From Ignavibacteria bacterium (lineage in GTDB: Bacteria > Bacteroidota > Ignavibacteria > Tepidaquicellales > OLB5): a stretch of DNA of 64,000 nt. Made by a program: the position numbers and the translations under genes. This document shows, piece by piece, positions 1 through 8,717 of this stretch; within the stretch, counting starts at the first letter, position 1, and every line of letters begins with the position of its first letter. Under the pieces are notes generated by a model. The model saw only the letters and a program-made list of their open reading frames with translations, searched no databases and was not told the DNA's origin. Location of the stretch: the NCBI GenBank assembly GCA_020852705.1, contig JADZAP010000009.1, positions 62,001 through 126,000 on the forward strand, written 5' to 3'.

Positions 1-731
1 TAATACTGCTTGTAGGTATTACTGCTGCTATGATTTACTTTGTCTTCAGGTACAGTGAAAAAAATAACCCAAAACCTGACCAATCAATAACCGGCAGCAC
101 AACTCTTGAAATACTTTGGACTGTGGTACCGGTACTGCTTGTACTTGCAATGTTCTTTTACGGTTACGAAGGATTTAGGGAAATGAGAAACATACCGCCA
201 AACGCTATGCTTGTTAAAGTAACCGGCAAAATGTGGTTTTGGCATTTTGAATATGAAAACAAAAAGACAAGTGATACTGTTCTGGTTCTTCCTGCAGGAA
301 AAGATGTCAGGTTTGAACTTCAGTCAGTTGATGTTATACATAGTTTTTACGTACCGGCTTTTAGAGTTAAAGAAGACTGCGTTCCCGGAAGAACCAACCA
401 CTTGTGGTTTCATACAAGCACCGAAGGTGTGTATGATATTGAGTGCGCTGAATATTGCGGAATGAATCATTCATATATGCTTGGAAAAGTTAAAATTCTT
501 CCGGAAAAAGAATTTCTTGAGTGGGTAAATAAAGTTGATACAGTAAAAAAGTCTGATTCTGTTTCGGCACCGCCTACCGGGAATGTAAAAACTGATTCAA
601 CTAATAATTCACAGGTAAAAACAGATTCAAGTAAAACCACACAAGTAAAAACTGATTCAACTAAATCACCTGTAAAAAAGCCTGATTCGCTTAAGGTTAA
701 CCGCAAAGATTCTATAAAAAAAAATAAATAG
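1..731 (+). CDS. coxB: Cytochrome c oxidase subunit II (5'-truncated by window edge)
   Basis: This is the CuA-bearing subunit that takes electrons from cytochrome c and passes them to subunit I; it sits in the inner membrane with a periplasmic cupredoxin domain. The frame is open from base 3 leftwards, so the N-terminus and most of the first membrane helix lie outside the window. Seen are the end of that helix, a second helix (LEILWTVVPVLLVLAMFF, about nt 105-158), and the CuA site: a His codon at 339-341 in DVIHSFYVP, then CAEYCGMNHSYM at 444-479 supplying two Cys, His and Met. After the domain comes a tail of about 60 residues rich in Lys, Asp, Ser and Thr, with VKTDS repeated. That tail is not part of the family core. 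ctaB follows, as expected for an oxidase locus. Confidence 0.95.
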   Translation, partial: ILLVGITAAMIYFVFRYSEKNNPKPDQSITGSTTLEILWTVVPVLLVLAMFFYGYEGFREMRNIPPNAMLVKVTGKMWFWHFEYENKKTSDTVLVLPAGKDVRFELQSVDVIHSFYVPAFRVKEDCVPGRTNHLWFHTSTEGVYDIECAEYCGMNHSYMLGKVKILPEKEFLEWVNKVDTVKKSDSVSAPPTGNVKTDSTNNSQVKTDSSKTTQVKTDSTKSPVKKPDSLKVNRKDSIKKNK

Positions 732-793
732 GCGTCTAAAAAGGACATCTTAATAATTTTAGATTAGCAATAAATAAAAGTAATTATCCAATT

Positions 794-1741
794 TTGAAAA
801 AAAGTACGGTAAATATAAATTCAGTTGAAGCAAATTTAAGCAGGCAGCACTACATTGTTGCCGGCTCTTTTGCTAAATTACTGAATTTAATTAGTGAACT
901 TGTAAAATTCAAAATTACAGCTTTGGTATCATTTACAACGGGACTTGGATATATTCTTGCAACAAATAAGCTTGGATTTACTTTATTTTGGGTAATCGGA
1001 GGGATTTTTTTACTTGCTGCGGCATCATCTGTATTAAATCACTGGCAGGAAAGAGATACTGATGCCCTGATGGATAGAACTAAATACCGTCCTATACCTT
1101 CCGGAAGAATTGAACCTAAATTTGCACTTTATATTTCAATGTTCCTGCTTTTTAGCGGGTCAGTTTTACTTATTACAACAACAAACTTAACAGCATTACT
1201 TGTTGGTTTATTTACTTTTTTGTGGTATAACGGTGTTTATACTCCGTTAAAACGCAAAACAGCATTTGCAATTATACCCGGTGCTTTGGTGGGTGCATTA
1301 CCTCCTGTTGCAGGATGGGCTGCTGCTGGAGGAAATATTCTTGATAGCAGGATAATAATTATTGCGGCTTATTTCTTTATCTGGCAGATACCGCATTTTT
1401 GGCTCCTTTTGATTCTTTACGGTAATGATTATGAGAAAGGTGGTTTTCCAACACTTAACAAAATATTCAGTGAGTTACAGCTCAAAAGAATCACGTTTAA
1501 TTGGCTAATTGTGAATGTGCTTACTGCAATGCTGATACCGATGTTTATTTATATAAATTATACTGTAAGTTATGCTCTCCTTTTTATAATTTCTGCTTGG
1601 ATGATATGGGTTTCTGTAAAATTTGTACGTTCAAATGCAGAAAGAAAGAATATAATAAAAACATTTATAGCAATTAATTTTTATACCCTGCTGTTAATAA
1701 GCATATTATCTATTGATAAATTGTTAAAAGTATTTTTTTAA
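794..1741 (+). CDS. ctaB: Protoheme IX farnesyltransferase (heme O synthase)
   Basis: The enzyme transfers a farnesyl group to heme b to make heme O for the terminal oxidase. It is an integral membrane prenyltransferase of the UbiA superfamily. The 315 residues are close to the usual length and contain about nine hydrophobic segments. The first Asp-rich motif NHWQERDTDALMDRT begins near residue 82, and the second polar loop YGNDYEKGGFPTL lies after IPHFWLL. The start is TTG at 794; no ATG occurs before the conserved core, although the exact N-terminus is uncertain. It lies 62 bp after coxB on the same strand, consistent with one cytochrome oxidase transcription unit. Confidence 0.93.
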   Translation: MKKSTVNINSVEANLSRQHYIVAGSFAKLLNLISELVKFKITALVSFTTGLGYILATNKLGFTLFWVIGGIFLLAAASSVLNHWQERDTDALMDRTKYRPIPSGRIEPKFALYISMFLLFSGSVLLITTTNLTALLVGLFTFLWYNGVYTPLKRKTAFAIIPGALVGALPPVAGWAAAGGNILDSRIIIIAAYFFIWQIPHFWLLLILYGNDYEKGGFPTLNKIFSELQLKRITFNWLIVNVLTAMLIPMFIYINYTVSYALLFIISAWMIWVSVKFVRSNAERKNIIKTFIAINFYTLLLISILSIDKLLKVFF

Positions 1742-1809
1742 ATATTTTTAATAACCCGTTAGTTCTGCAATAAAAGTATTATGTAATTTTTGCATGATTC
1801 TTTGCACTA

Positions 1810-2418
1810 TTAATTTTTCTTATTATAGTCTTCCAATAGCTCGTCTATACGCTCTTCTATAGGTTTATATATTTTTTCATAACGCTTTTTTTCTCTTGCG
1901 GAAGCAAACCAGCTTAAGAGAAGAAGAAATATTATTACACCAATATGCATTAATATCCTGTTCAAAATAGTCAAATCTTGAAGTACCTCAAGATAAACTA
2001 ATGTAACACCAACAATAATTGCAGCAATATAAACCGGAATAACTATCCTTCGGATAAGCCTTCTGCGTCTGAATTTTACTTGAATACTTTTAATAAATTC
2101 AATGCTAGGACTTGATATTTTTTTATTTTTTGGTATAATTATCGTGCTCCAAACAAAAATTAATACGGTTATCATAGCTGCAAAAAGCAGATATATACCT
2201 GCATAAGTTAGAGGTTGGTAGTGTTTTAGACTTAAAACTTTTCCTCCAAGTGTATAAATTGTTATTGCTACAAAAATAGTCATAAGTATATAACGGGCAA
2301 ATGTTTTTCTTTCAGCCTTTTTAAGCACTTCCATTATTGACTCATAAATGTTACCAGAGGTATTTTTTCCCTCTGCTTTCTGTTCTTTCCAGATATTTTT
2401 TAATTCATCAGTTTCCAT
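1810..2418 (-). CDS. Membrane protein, possible anti-sigma partner of the adjacent ECF sigma factor
   Basis: I do not recognise a family. The 202 residues begin with about 40 polar, charged residues (METDELKNIWKEQKAEG) followed by about four hydrophobic segments and a charged helical C-terminus. The gene starts 3 bp after the stop of the ECF sigma gene on the same strand, so the two are almost certainly co-transcribed and translationally linked. That position is typical of an anti-sigma factor, but the HxxxCxxC zinc motif of the ZAS family is absent. The anti-sigma role is inferred from position only. Confidence 0.6.
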   Translation of the reverse strand: METDELKNIWKEQKAEGKNTSGNIYESIMEVLKKAERKTFARYILMTIFVAITIYTLGGKVLSLKHYQPLTYAGIYLLFAAMITVLIFVWSTIIIPKNKKISSPSIEFIKSIQVKFRRRRLIRRIVIPVYIAAIIVGVTLVYLEVLQDLTILNRILMHIGVIIFLLLLSWFASAREKKRYEKIYKPIEERIDELLEDYNKKN

Positions 2419-2421
2419 AAA

Positions 2422-2931
2422 TTATTCATCTCCCATAAGTCTAAAAAGTTCTTTTTTTATGCGGTTGATTTTTACTCCCGTGTTATTTACTGTAAGACCT
2501 GTTACATCTGCAATTTCTTTGTATGAAAGGTCGTCAAGTAGCATTGATATTATCAGTTTATCAAGTGAAGGGAGTTTATTAATATTTTCATATAGCTTTT
2601 CTATCTTAATTCCTGTATTTATTTTTTCTTCTCGTTCTTCAGGCAGCGTCTCAGTTATATCAATTGAATTCAAATTAAGCTCATTGTTAAAATTGCTTCG
2701 CCTTAATTCTTTTTTAACATGCATAAGAGAGGTATTTACTGCTATCCTGTATATCCATGTGCTAATTGCAGAGCGTCCCTCAAATTTATCCAGATTTTTC
2801 CAAATGTTAATGAGTATTTCCTGATAAAGGTCGTCACGGTCAATAGGATTCCGTTCATAAGCACAGCATATACGGTAGATTCTATCCTTATTTTCTTCCA
2901 GAACCTGCTTAAAAAAGCTATTTTTTTCCAT
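2422..2931 (-). CDS. ECF-type RNA polymerase sigma factor
   Basis: Alternative sigma factor that directs RNA polymerase to a specific promoter set. The 169 residues carry sigma region 2 (DRDDLYQEILINIWKNLDKF, then STWIYRIAVNTSL) and region 4 with a helix-turn-helix (LSYKEIADVTGLTVNNTGVK). Region 3 is absent, as in group 4 (ECF) sigma factors. The start is ATG at 2931. It is followed after 3 bp by a membrane protein that may hold it inactive. The regulon cannot be told from the window. Confidence 0.92.
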   Translation of the reverse strand: MEKNSFFKQVLEENKDRIYRICCAYERNPIDRDDLYQEILINIWKNLDKFEGRSAISTWIYRIAVNTSLMHVKKELRRSNFNNELNLNSIDITETLPEEREEKINTGIKIEKLYENINKLPSLDKLIISMLLDDLSYKEIADVTGLTVNNTGVKINRIKKELFRLMGDE

Positions 2932-3057
2932 TATCAGGCATAATTTTCATTGTCTAAATACTCATTCTATATCAATTTAGATGTGCATGTAACGGATTTA
3001 TTACAGAGAGATTTAATAAAATTCTTTACAAAAGAATTGTTCAGAAAGCTGATACTG

Positions 3058-3417
3058 TTATTCCTTTTTAAAGGATGAAATGATTACCATAAACCACCCC
3101 GTTAGAAAACTCATACCGCCAATTGGTGTGATAATTACAACTGGTTTAAAGCCTGATATGGAATAGATATAAAGAGAAAAAGAAAATAGAATTATTCCAA
3201 TTGAAAAGAAAAGAGCTGCTTTAAAATATTTAGAATTAGAATAAAATCCAATAGATGTAATTATTATTGCATGTACGAGATGGTATAATACCCCAGTTTT
3301 GTAATTATCCATCATTTGGGGCGAAAGCATATCTTTAAGCTGATGTGCTCCGAAAGCACCAATAGCTACTGCCAGAAAACCAAATACCGCACCAACCGTT
3401 ACCCAGTAGTTCTTCAT
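3058..3417 (-). CDS. DUF423 family small membrane protein
   Basis: The 119 residues form four hydrophobic segments and match the DUF423 (YgdD-like) pattern: GAFGAHQLKDML near residue 21, then YHLVHAIIITSIGFY, and a Gly-rich last helix with PIGGMSFLTGW. Function is unknown for the family. Its ATG directly abuts the stop codon of the protease gene upstream on the same strand, so the two are probably one transcript. No functional link to the protease is evident. Confidence 0.85.
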   Translation of the reverse strand: MKNYWVTVGAVFGFLAVAIGAFGAHQLKDMLSPQMMDNYKTGVLYHLVHAIIITSIGFYSNSKYFKAALFFSIGIILFSFSLYIYSISGFKPVVIITPIGGMSFLTGWFMVIISSFKKE

Positions 3418-4329
3418 TTACTTGTATCTTTTAATACTCTTTACAGCGGATAAATAAACAATTATGACTATTATACCTAAAAATACAAATGCAAAATAAA
3501 ATGCGCCAAATGAAATTAAAATATAAAAATACATTTCTATAAAAGCAATCTGTTTTTCAAATGTATATTCAATACGTTCTCTGATTGTTCTTTTCCTGCT
3601 CTCATGTTTGGTGATTTTTTTTTCACCAATTGACTTATTGTATACAATATTGTTATCATCAAGTATCCGTTTAAGCTCATTTACATGAATTGCATAATTA
3701 AGCGAATCGCTGTAAAAAAAAGTATTAATTCCAATCACTTCACCGCGGCTGTTAAGCAGCGGACCTCCGCTGTTGCCCGGTCTTATCATTGCTGTATGCT
3801 GAATTACAAATGCCTCATGAGTATAGTTCTCATCCTGATCATAAAACCATGAGTCATCGTCAATTTTTTTTATTCTTCCTTTAGTTAAATGAAAATAATC
3901 AACGTTCATATTTTCATCTGTTGGATTACCAATTGAATATACAACATCCAGATTATGAATTCCGCTTTCATCCGCAAGAGGAAGTATATCGTCACATTCG
4001 CTGGATATTTCTAATACAGCAAGATCAACCATTTTAACTTCTTTTACAATTCGCTTAACTTTATAAACGCGATTATCTTCCATTTCAATTTTTGCTGTAC
4101 GAAGATCAAGGTCATCGGTAACATGGTGATTTGTAACAAAATTCTTAGAGTTCACAAAAAAACCGCTAGCAATCGCGCCTGTTCTATCGGTAATTAACCC
4201 AACCGAAGCAATTGTTTTATTATAGACTTCAATTCTATCTTGCTGCTGTGTAAAGGATACTGCAGAAATTAACATCATAGATGTTAACAGTAAAATCAGA
4301 TTTATTCTTTTATTAAATATATATTTCAT
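3418..4329 (-). CDS. Trypsin-like (S1C/HtrA-like) serine protease with C-terminal membrane anchor
   Basis: A predicted extracytoplasmic serine protease. The N-terminus (about 28 residues) is a hydrophobic signal or anchor. The catalytic triad is visible: His69 in NHHV, Asp102 in MVDLAVLE, and Ser187 in RPGNSGGPL, the trypsin-2 signature. Unlike DegP/HtrA it has no PDZ domain; instead a second hydrophobic helix lies near residues 267-295, ending in a short basic tail. The protein is therefore likely held in the membrane. The arrangement recalls small membrane-tethered proteases of quality control, but the substrate is unknown. Confidence 0.85.
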   Translation of the reverse strand: MKYIFNKRINLILLLTSMMLISAVSFTQQQDRIEVYNKTIASVGLITDRTGAIASGFFVNSKNFVTNHHVTDDLDLRTAKIEMEDNRVYKVKRIVKEVKMVDLAVLEISSECDDILPLADESGIHNLDVVYSIGNPTDENMNVDYFHLTKGRIKKIDDDSWFYDQDENYTHEAFVIQHTAMIRPGNSGGPLLNSRGEVIGINTFFYSDSLNYAIHVNELKRILDDNNIVYNKSIGEKKITKHESRKRTIRERIEYTFEKQIAFIEMYFYILISFGAFYFAFVFLGIIVIIVYLSAVKSIKRYK

Positions 4330-4462
4330 ATTATTTTATTCACCTGCAATATATAAAAAGTGCCAAATCAATGCAACAACATCAATATGGCAAATTTTGT
4401 TGATTTTATTATATATTTTAACTAAAAATAAGAAATTATGTTCCCTAAAGCATTAAATTATA

Positions 4463-6244
4463 TTATTTAATTATAACCATTTTTTTTGTTTCAAAATATT
4501 TATTGGTTTTTAGTTTGTAAAAATATATTCCCGAAGAAATTCCTGATGAATTAAACTGGTATGTATAAAATCCTTCATCAAGCTCTGAATTTACAATACT
4601 TCTTACAAACCTTCCTGTTATATCATATACGCTCAAATCAACATAAGAAGGTTCGGGCAGTTCAAACGGTATTGAAGTAACGGGGTTAAAAGGATTTGGA
4701 TAATTTTGATCCAGCTTAAATGCAGCAGGGGGTAGCTCATATCTCAATTTTTTATATACCGGTAACCCCTCCCAGTCTGTTTTAAATACCCTGTAAGAAA
4801 AAATATTTGGCGGTAATGAAAGTTCAAGAACAACTTCACCTGATGGTTTTACTTCTGTTATTGTTGGGTTTGTTGCTCCCCATGAGATTATAGTATTACC
4901 GTTTTCAAGTCTTTGAGCAAATCCCATAGCAAAACCAAAATTATCAGGAGTGTTGCGGTATTGCCATACAAGTTCAGCTGTCTTACTTTGTTCATTAAGC
5001 CGGTACTCAACCGCTCTTGAGTGAGGCGGAGTGTGGAAATTTCCGTTATCAAATAATATTATATTTCCGTTTGGCAAACGTCTTATACCATGCTGGTAAT
5101 TAAAACCATCAGGATCGTTTATAAAAGTGAACATGTTTTCAGCTCCCCCAAGTCTCCAAATGATATTACCAGTATTTTTATTTATTTTTGTTATTTCATC
5201 AAGATGTCTGGAGGATATCAGATAATTACCGTCATTATCTACTTCTATAGCATTTCCGTGTACATAATCAATTTCAGATGCAACCAGATCCTGATGCTGT
5301 GTTTGTGTAATAGGAATATGGTCCCAGCTTCTCCACTGAAAAATAACATTTCTATCCCTGTCAATTTCCTGAATTATTAATCCTATTACAGTACAATTCG
5401 GGTTTCCTCCGTTAACAATTAAGGACATATCTACGGTCTGCTCATCATAGCTCATCAGAAGATAATTTCCATTTGCAAGAATTCTAAGTTCATGTCCATC
5501 TGTATTATAGCCATTTCCGCAATAAAAGCTATCAATAATATTATAGTCTTTATTGAGCTGGTAAAATTTTGAAGAATAATTATCAAAAAAAGTTAGACTA
5601 TTACCCTGCTTTTTAAAATCAAGTGCTGATGCTCTGGTTTTTAATCCGGTATAAATTATTCCGTTATTTTCAGCGATAATAAGATGAGGGGTATTTGGTA
5701 AATTTCCAAAAGGAAAATTTGATAGAAAAATTTTGCCGGGTGCAGGTGAGTTATTTACAATTACATTTATATGCGGAAGTTCTTCAGGTGTAAAAGAGTA
5801 ATCATTATTAAATAAATTTTCTGAATAGAATTCAACATTTGCTTTTCCGGTATTTGAATTTTCAACCGGAGCTTTTTCTGTTCTGAAAGTATATTGAAGA
5901 ATGTTTTTTACCCCGGCATTTTTAAGGTCAGTATTTGGTGATATTTGAACTCTAACTTGTTCATCATATTTAAAGTTTTCAACTGGATCTATTAGTATGT
6001 GCTTTTTATCAAATGATATTTTATATGTAAAGTTATGAATTCCGCTTTTTGAACCATTCAGGGATATATCATTTTTAAGCATATCATTAATAAATGGTAG
6101 TTTCTTATCGAAACCCAGAATTATACCTGTAGAAATCTTAACATATTTTGAGTTTTCGGAAGGATCCTTATAAATTATTTCGCATTTAGTTAAGGTAAAA
6201 TTTAACAAAATTAAAGAAATAATTATAAATCGTAATATATTCAT
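4463..6244 (-). CDS. Secreted arylsulfotransferase (ASST)-like protein with T9SS type A sorting domain
   Basis: The 593 residues start with a signal peptide (about 22 residues), then a beta-rich Ig-like region to about residue 120. The central part resembles arylsulfotransferase family 2: HGNAIEVDNDGNYLISSR, then NKNTGNIIWRLGGAENMF and QHGIRRLPNGNIILFDNGN, the His and Gly patterns typical of that propeller. The last 80 residues are a type IX secretion sorting domain (QNYPNPFNPVTSIPFELP, DLSVYDITGRFV, ending in a basic KMVIIK). The protein is thus probably exported across the outer membrane by T9SS and attached or released. Actual sulfotransferase activity is not shown; many such proteins are structural propellers. 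Confidence 0.85.
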   Translation of the reverse strand: MNILRFIIISLILLNFTLTKCEIIYKDPSENSKYVKISTGIILGFDKKLPFINDMLKNDISLNGSKSGIHNFTYKISFDKKHILIDPVENFKYDEQVRVQISPNTDLKNAGVKNILQYTFRTEKAPVENSNTGKANVEFYSENLFNNDYSFTPEELPHINVIVNNSPAPGKIFLSNFPFGNLPNTPHLIIAENNGIIYTGLKTRASALDFKKQGNSLTFFDNYSSKFYQLNKDYNIIDSFYCGNGYNTDGHELRILANGNYLLMSYDEQTVDMSLIVNGGNPNCTVIGLIIQEIDRDRNVIFQWRSWDHIPITQTQHQDLVASEIDYVHGNAIEVDNDGNYLISSRHLDEITKINKNTGNIIWRLGGAENMFTFINDPDGFNYQHGIRRLPNGNIILFDNGNFHTPPHSRAVEYRLNEQSKTAELVWQYRNTPDNFGFAMGFAQRLENGNTIISWGATNPTITEVKPSGEVVLELSLPPNIFSYRVFKTDWEGLPVYKKLRYELPPAAFKLDQNYPNPFNPVTSIPFELPEPSYVDLSVYDITGRFVRSIVNSELDEGFYTYQFNSSGISSGIYFYKLKTNKYFETKKMVIIK

Positions 6245-6385
6245 TTTTTCAAAGTTAAGTTAAAAATTTAATCAAACTTAAAGATTATCAAATACTTAAA
6301 CAATGGAAACAATTTCTTAATAGTTAGTTAAAAATATGATAAAAAATGATATTCTTAACTGAATTTATTAACAATTTTTCACAAC

Positions 6386-7648
6386 TTAATCAATTATTTC
6401 AAAATTAGTATATTTTTGAAGTGACTTAGGAACAATAATCTTTCCCTCAGGGGTTTGGTTTGATTCAATAAGAGATACGTATAGTCTTGAGGTAGCAAGC
6501 CCCGACCCATTTAGAATGTGAACATATTCAGTCTTTTTATCACGTTTAAATCGAATCATTGCCCTGCGTGACTGAAAATCGGTGCAATTGCTTACACTCG
6601 AAGCTTCAAGCCATTTGTTTTCTGCGGGTGACCATACTTCTATATCATATTGTTTGTTTGCTGCAAATCCCATATCACCCGTGCATACATTTACAATTCT
6701 GTAATGTATGTTCAGCATTTCAAGGATACCGCATGCATGATTTAGCATTTCTTCCATCTGTGCGTATGAATCTTCCGGCAGACAGAAATTAATAAGCTCA
6801 ACTTTGTTGAACTGGTGTACCCTTAAAAATCCCTTGGTATCTTTGCCGTAACTTCCTGCTTCTCTACGGAAGCAGGCGGTGTAACCGCAGTATTTTACAG
6901 GCAGATGCTTTGCATCCATTATTTCATCCCTGTGAATGTTAACAATTGGTACTTCCGCAGTTGGAATTGCAAACAGGTCATCCGGTTCTGTTCGGTACAT
7001 ATCTTCTTCAAACTTTGGAACTTTTTCTGCAGCTTCCATGGAAGTGCGGTTAACAAGAAAAGGCATTAGTACTTCTGTGTATCCGTTTGATTTATGAGTA
7101 TCAAGCATAAAATTAATTAATGCCCTCTCAAGTATGGCGCCTTTTCCTCTGTAAAAAGGAAATCCGCTACCTGAAATTTTTGCTCCAATTCCAAAATCCA
7201 GAATATCAAGCTTTTTACCAAGCTCAACATGATCAAGATATTTAAAATCACCAGAGGCTTTTTCTCCCCATATTCTGAATTGTACATTATCATCGCTGGT
7301 TTTTCCTAAAGGGACTGAATTATCTGGCAAATTAGGAATATCCCTAAGAAAGTTATCTATTTCATTTTCAGCATCAGCAAGTTTTTCATCCAGTTCTTTT
7401 ATATTATCAGATACTTTTTTCATATCAGCAATCTTTTCATCAGCATTAAGTCCTTCCTTTTTTATTTTGGCAATTTCGGCTGATACATTGTTGCGAAGCC
7501 CTTTTAGCTTTTCAACTTCGCTGATAAATTCACGCCTTTTAAGATCAAGCTTTATAATTGAATCAACCGGTTCAATTTTCATATTTCTTGCCTTAAGCTT
7601 CTCTTTTATTAGATCAGGGTTTTCGCGTATTAATTTTAGGTCTAACAT
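6386..7648 (-). CDS. serS: Seryl-tRNA synthetase
   Basis: Charges tRNA-Ser (and tRNA-Sec) with serine in the cytoplasm. The N-terminal coiled-coil arm that grips the tRNA long variable arm spans about residues 30-105. The class II catalytic core shows motif 2 (FRREAGSYGKDTKGFLRVHQ) and motif 3 (NGSGLATSRLYVSLIE). The open frame extends 24 bp further upstream to a TTG, but I chose ATG at 7648 because it gives the standard N-terminus MLDLKLIREN and is preceded by GGAG six bases away. At 420 residues it has the usual length. Confidence 0.96.
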   Translation of the reverse strand: MLDLKLIRENPDLIKEKLKARNMKIEPVDSIIKLDLKRREFISEVEKLKGLRNNVSAEIAKIKKEGLNADEKIADMKKVSDNIKELDEKLADAENEIDNFLRDIPNLPDNSVPLGKTSDDNVQFRIWGEKASGDFKYLDHVELGKKLDILDFGIGAKISGSGFPFYRGKGAILERALINFMLDTHKSNGYTEVLMPFLVNRTSMEAAEKVPKFEEDMYRTEPDDLFAIPTAEVPIVNIHRDEIMDAKHLPVKYCGYTACFRREAGSYGKDTKGFLRVHQFNKVELINFCLPEDSYAQMEEMLNHACGILEMLNIHYRIVNVCTGDMGFAANKQYDIEVWSPAENKWLEASSVSNCTDFQSRRAMIRFKRDKKTEYVHILNGSGLATSRLYVSLIESNQTPEGKIIVPKSLQKYTNFEIID

Positions 7649-7740
7649 ATTACTCCATCTATAATTTCCCAAATGGTAAATTATGAGTTATTTAGTATTT
7701 AAAACTATTTTAATATTTTGTGTTTGTTCGTCTAAGATTT

Positions 7741-8646
7741 TCATAACCCTAATTGAACTTTTAATAAATTCAATCCTTCGGTTATATTAAGGGGTTTTAT
7801 CCCAAGGTCAGTTTCAGCTTTAAGTAAAATAAATCCTGAATTCATTGGTCTTGCAGCTGCCTGATTAAGATCTCCTGTTTTAATTGGCATTATCAGATTT
7901 TCGTTTAGCCCGAAAATTTCTGCAAGTTTTACTGCAAATTCATAACGGCTGCAATATTCATTTCCGCATATATGGTAAATTCCTGATTTACCAAGATCAA
8001 CAATTTTTACAAGCCCCCAGCCCAAATCATCAACCATAGTTGGCATACCAAACTGGTCATCTACAATTGTTACTCGGTTCTTTTCTGTAAGCATATTAAC
8101 AAGCCAAACCGCAAAATTAGGTCTTAGATTTTTACCTGTTCCGTATATTATCATAGTGCGAACAATTGTAAAATCAATTCCGCTTGTAATAAGTGCATTT
8201 TCGCTTGCAAGTTTGCTTTTACCGTAATAGCTTAAGGGATTTGGTTTAGAGGTTTCGCTGTAATTGCCCAACCTGCCATCAAATATATAATCTGTCGAAA
8301 TATGAATTATCTTTGAAGAATTAATTCTCGAAGCAATAATAAAATTTTTTACTGCATCAACATTAACCCGCCAGCTTTTTTCACGATCAGTTTCGCAGCC
8401 ATCAACATTTGTATATGCAGCAGTATTGATTATAATTTCAGGATTACATCTTTTAACTGCTTCCTTCACTTCATCTTTTTTTGTAATATCCATAGTAAAG
8501 TAATCAAAGCCTCGTGGCTCGAAAGCTTTTTCTTGCAGGTCTGTTAAAATGACTTCATGCGGTGTTTCATGTCTGAAAAGTTCAGTAGTTTTCTGTCCAA
8601 GCAGACCGTTTGCACCTGTTATTAATATTTTTTTCGGTTTCAGCAT
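7741..8646 (-). CDS. rfbD: dTDP-4-dehydrorhamnose reductase-like SDR (RmlD family)
   Basis: A NAD(P)H-dependent sugar reductase of the extended SDR type; RmlD makes dTDP-L-rhamnose for surface polysaccharides. The Rossmann glycine motif GANGLLGQ is at residues 11-18, the STDYIFDG segment at 117-124, and the catalytic YxxxK at Tyr141/Lys145. Length 301 is normal. No other rml genes are adjacent, so an alternative is a related reductase such as a sugar epimerase or the MAT2B-like branch. The cytoplasmic location and NAD(P) use are family knowledge. Confidence 0.85.
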   Translation of the reverse strand: MLKPKKILITGANGLLGQKTTELFRHETPHEVILTDLQEKAFEPRGFDYFTMDITKKDEVKEAVKRCNPEIIINTAAYTNVDGCETDREKSWRVNVDAVKNFIIASRINSSKIIHISTDYIFDGRLGNYSETSKPNPLSYYGKSKLASENALITSGIDFTIVRTMIIYGTGKNLRPNFAVWLVNMLTEKNRVTIVDDQFGMPTMVDDLGWGLVKIVDLGKSGIYHICGNEYCSRYEFAVKLAEIFGLNENLIMPIKTGDLNQAAARPMNSGFILLKAETDLGIKPLNITEGLNLLKVQLGL

Positions 8647-8717
8647 TTTTTGTTAATAAATCTCAGTTACAATATGCAGGAATAATCTTTTTTAAAAAAA
8701 ATATGAATTAAAATTAC

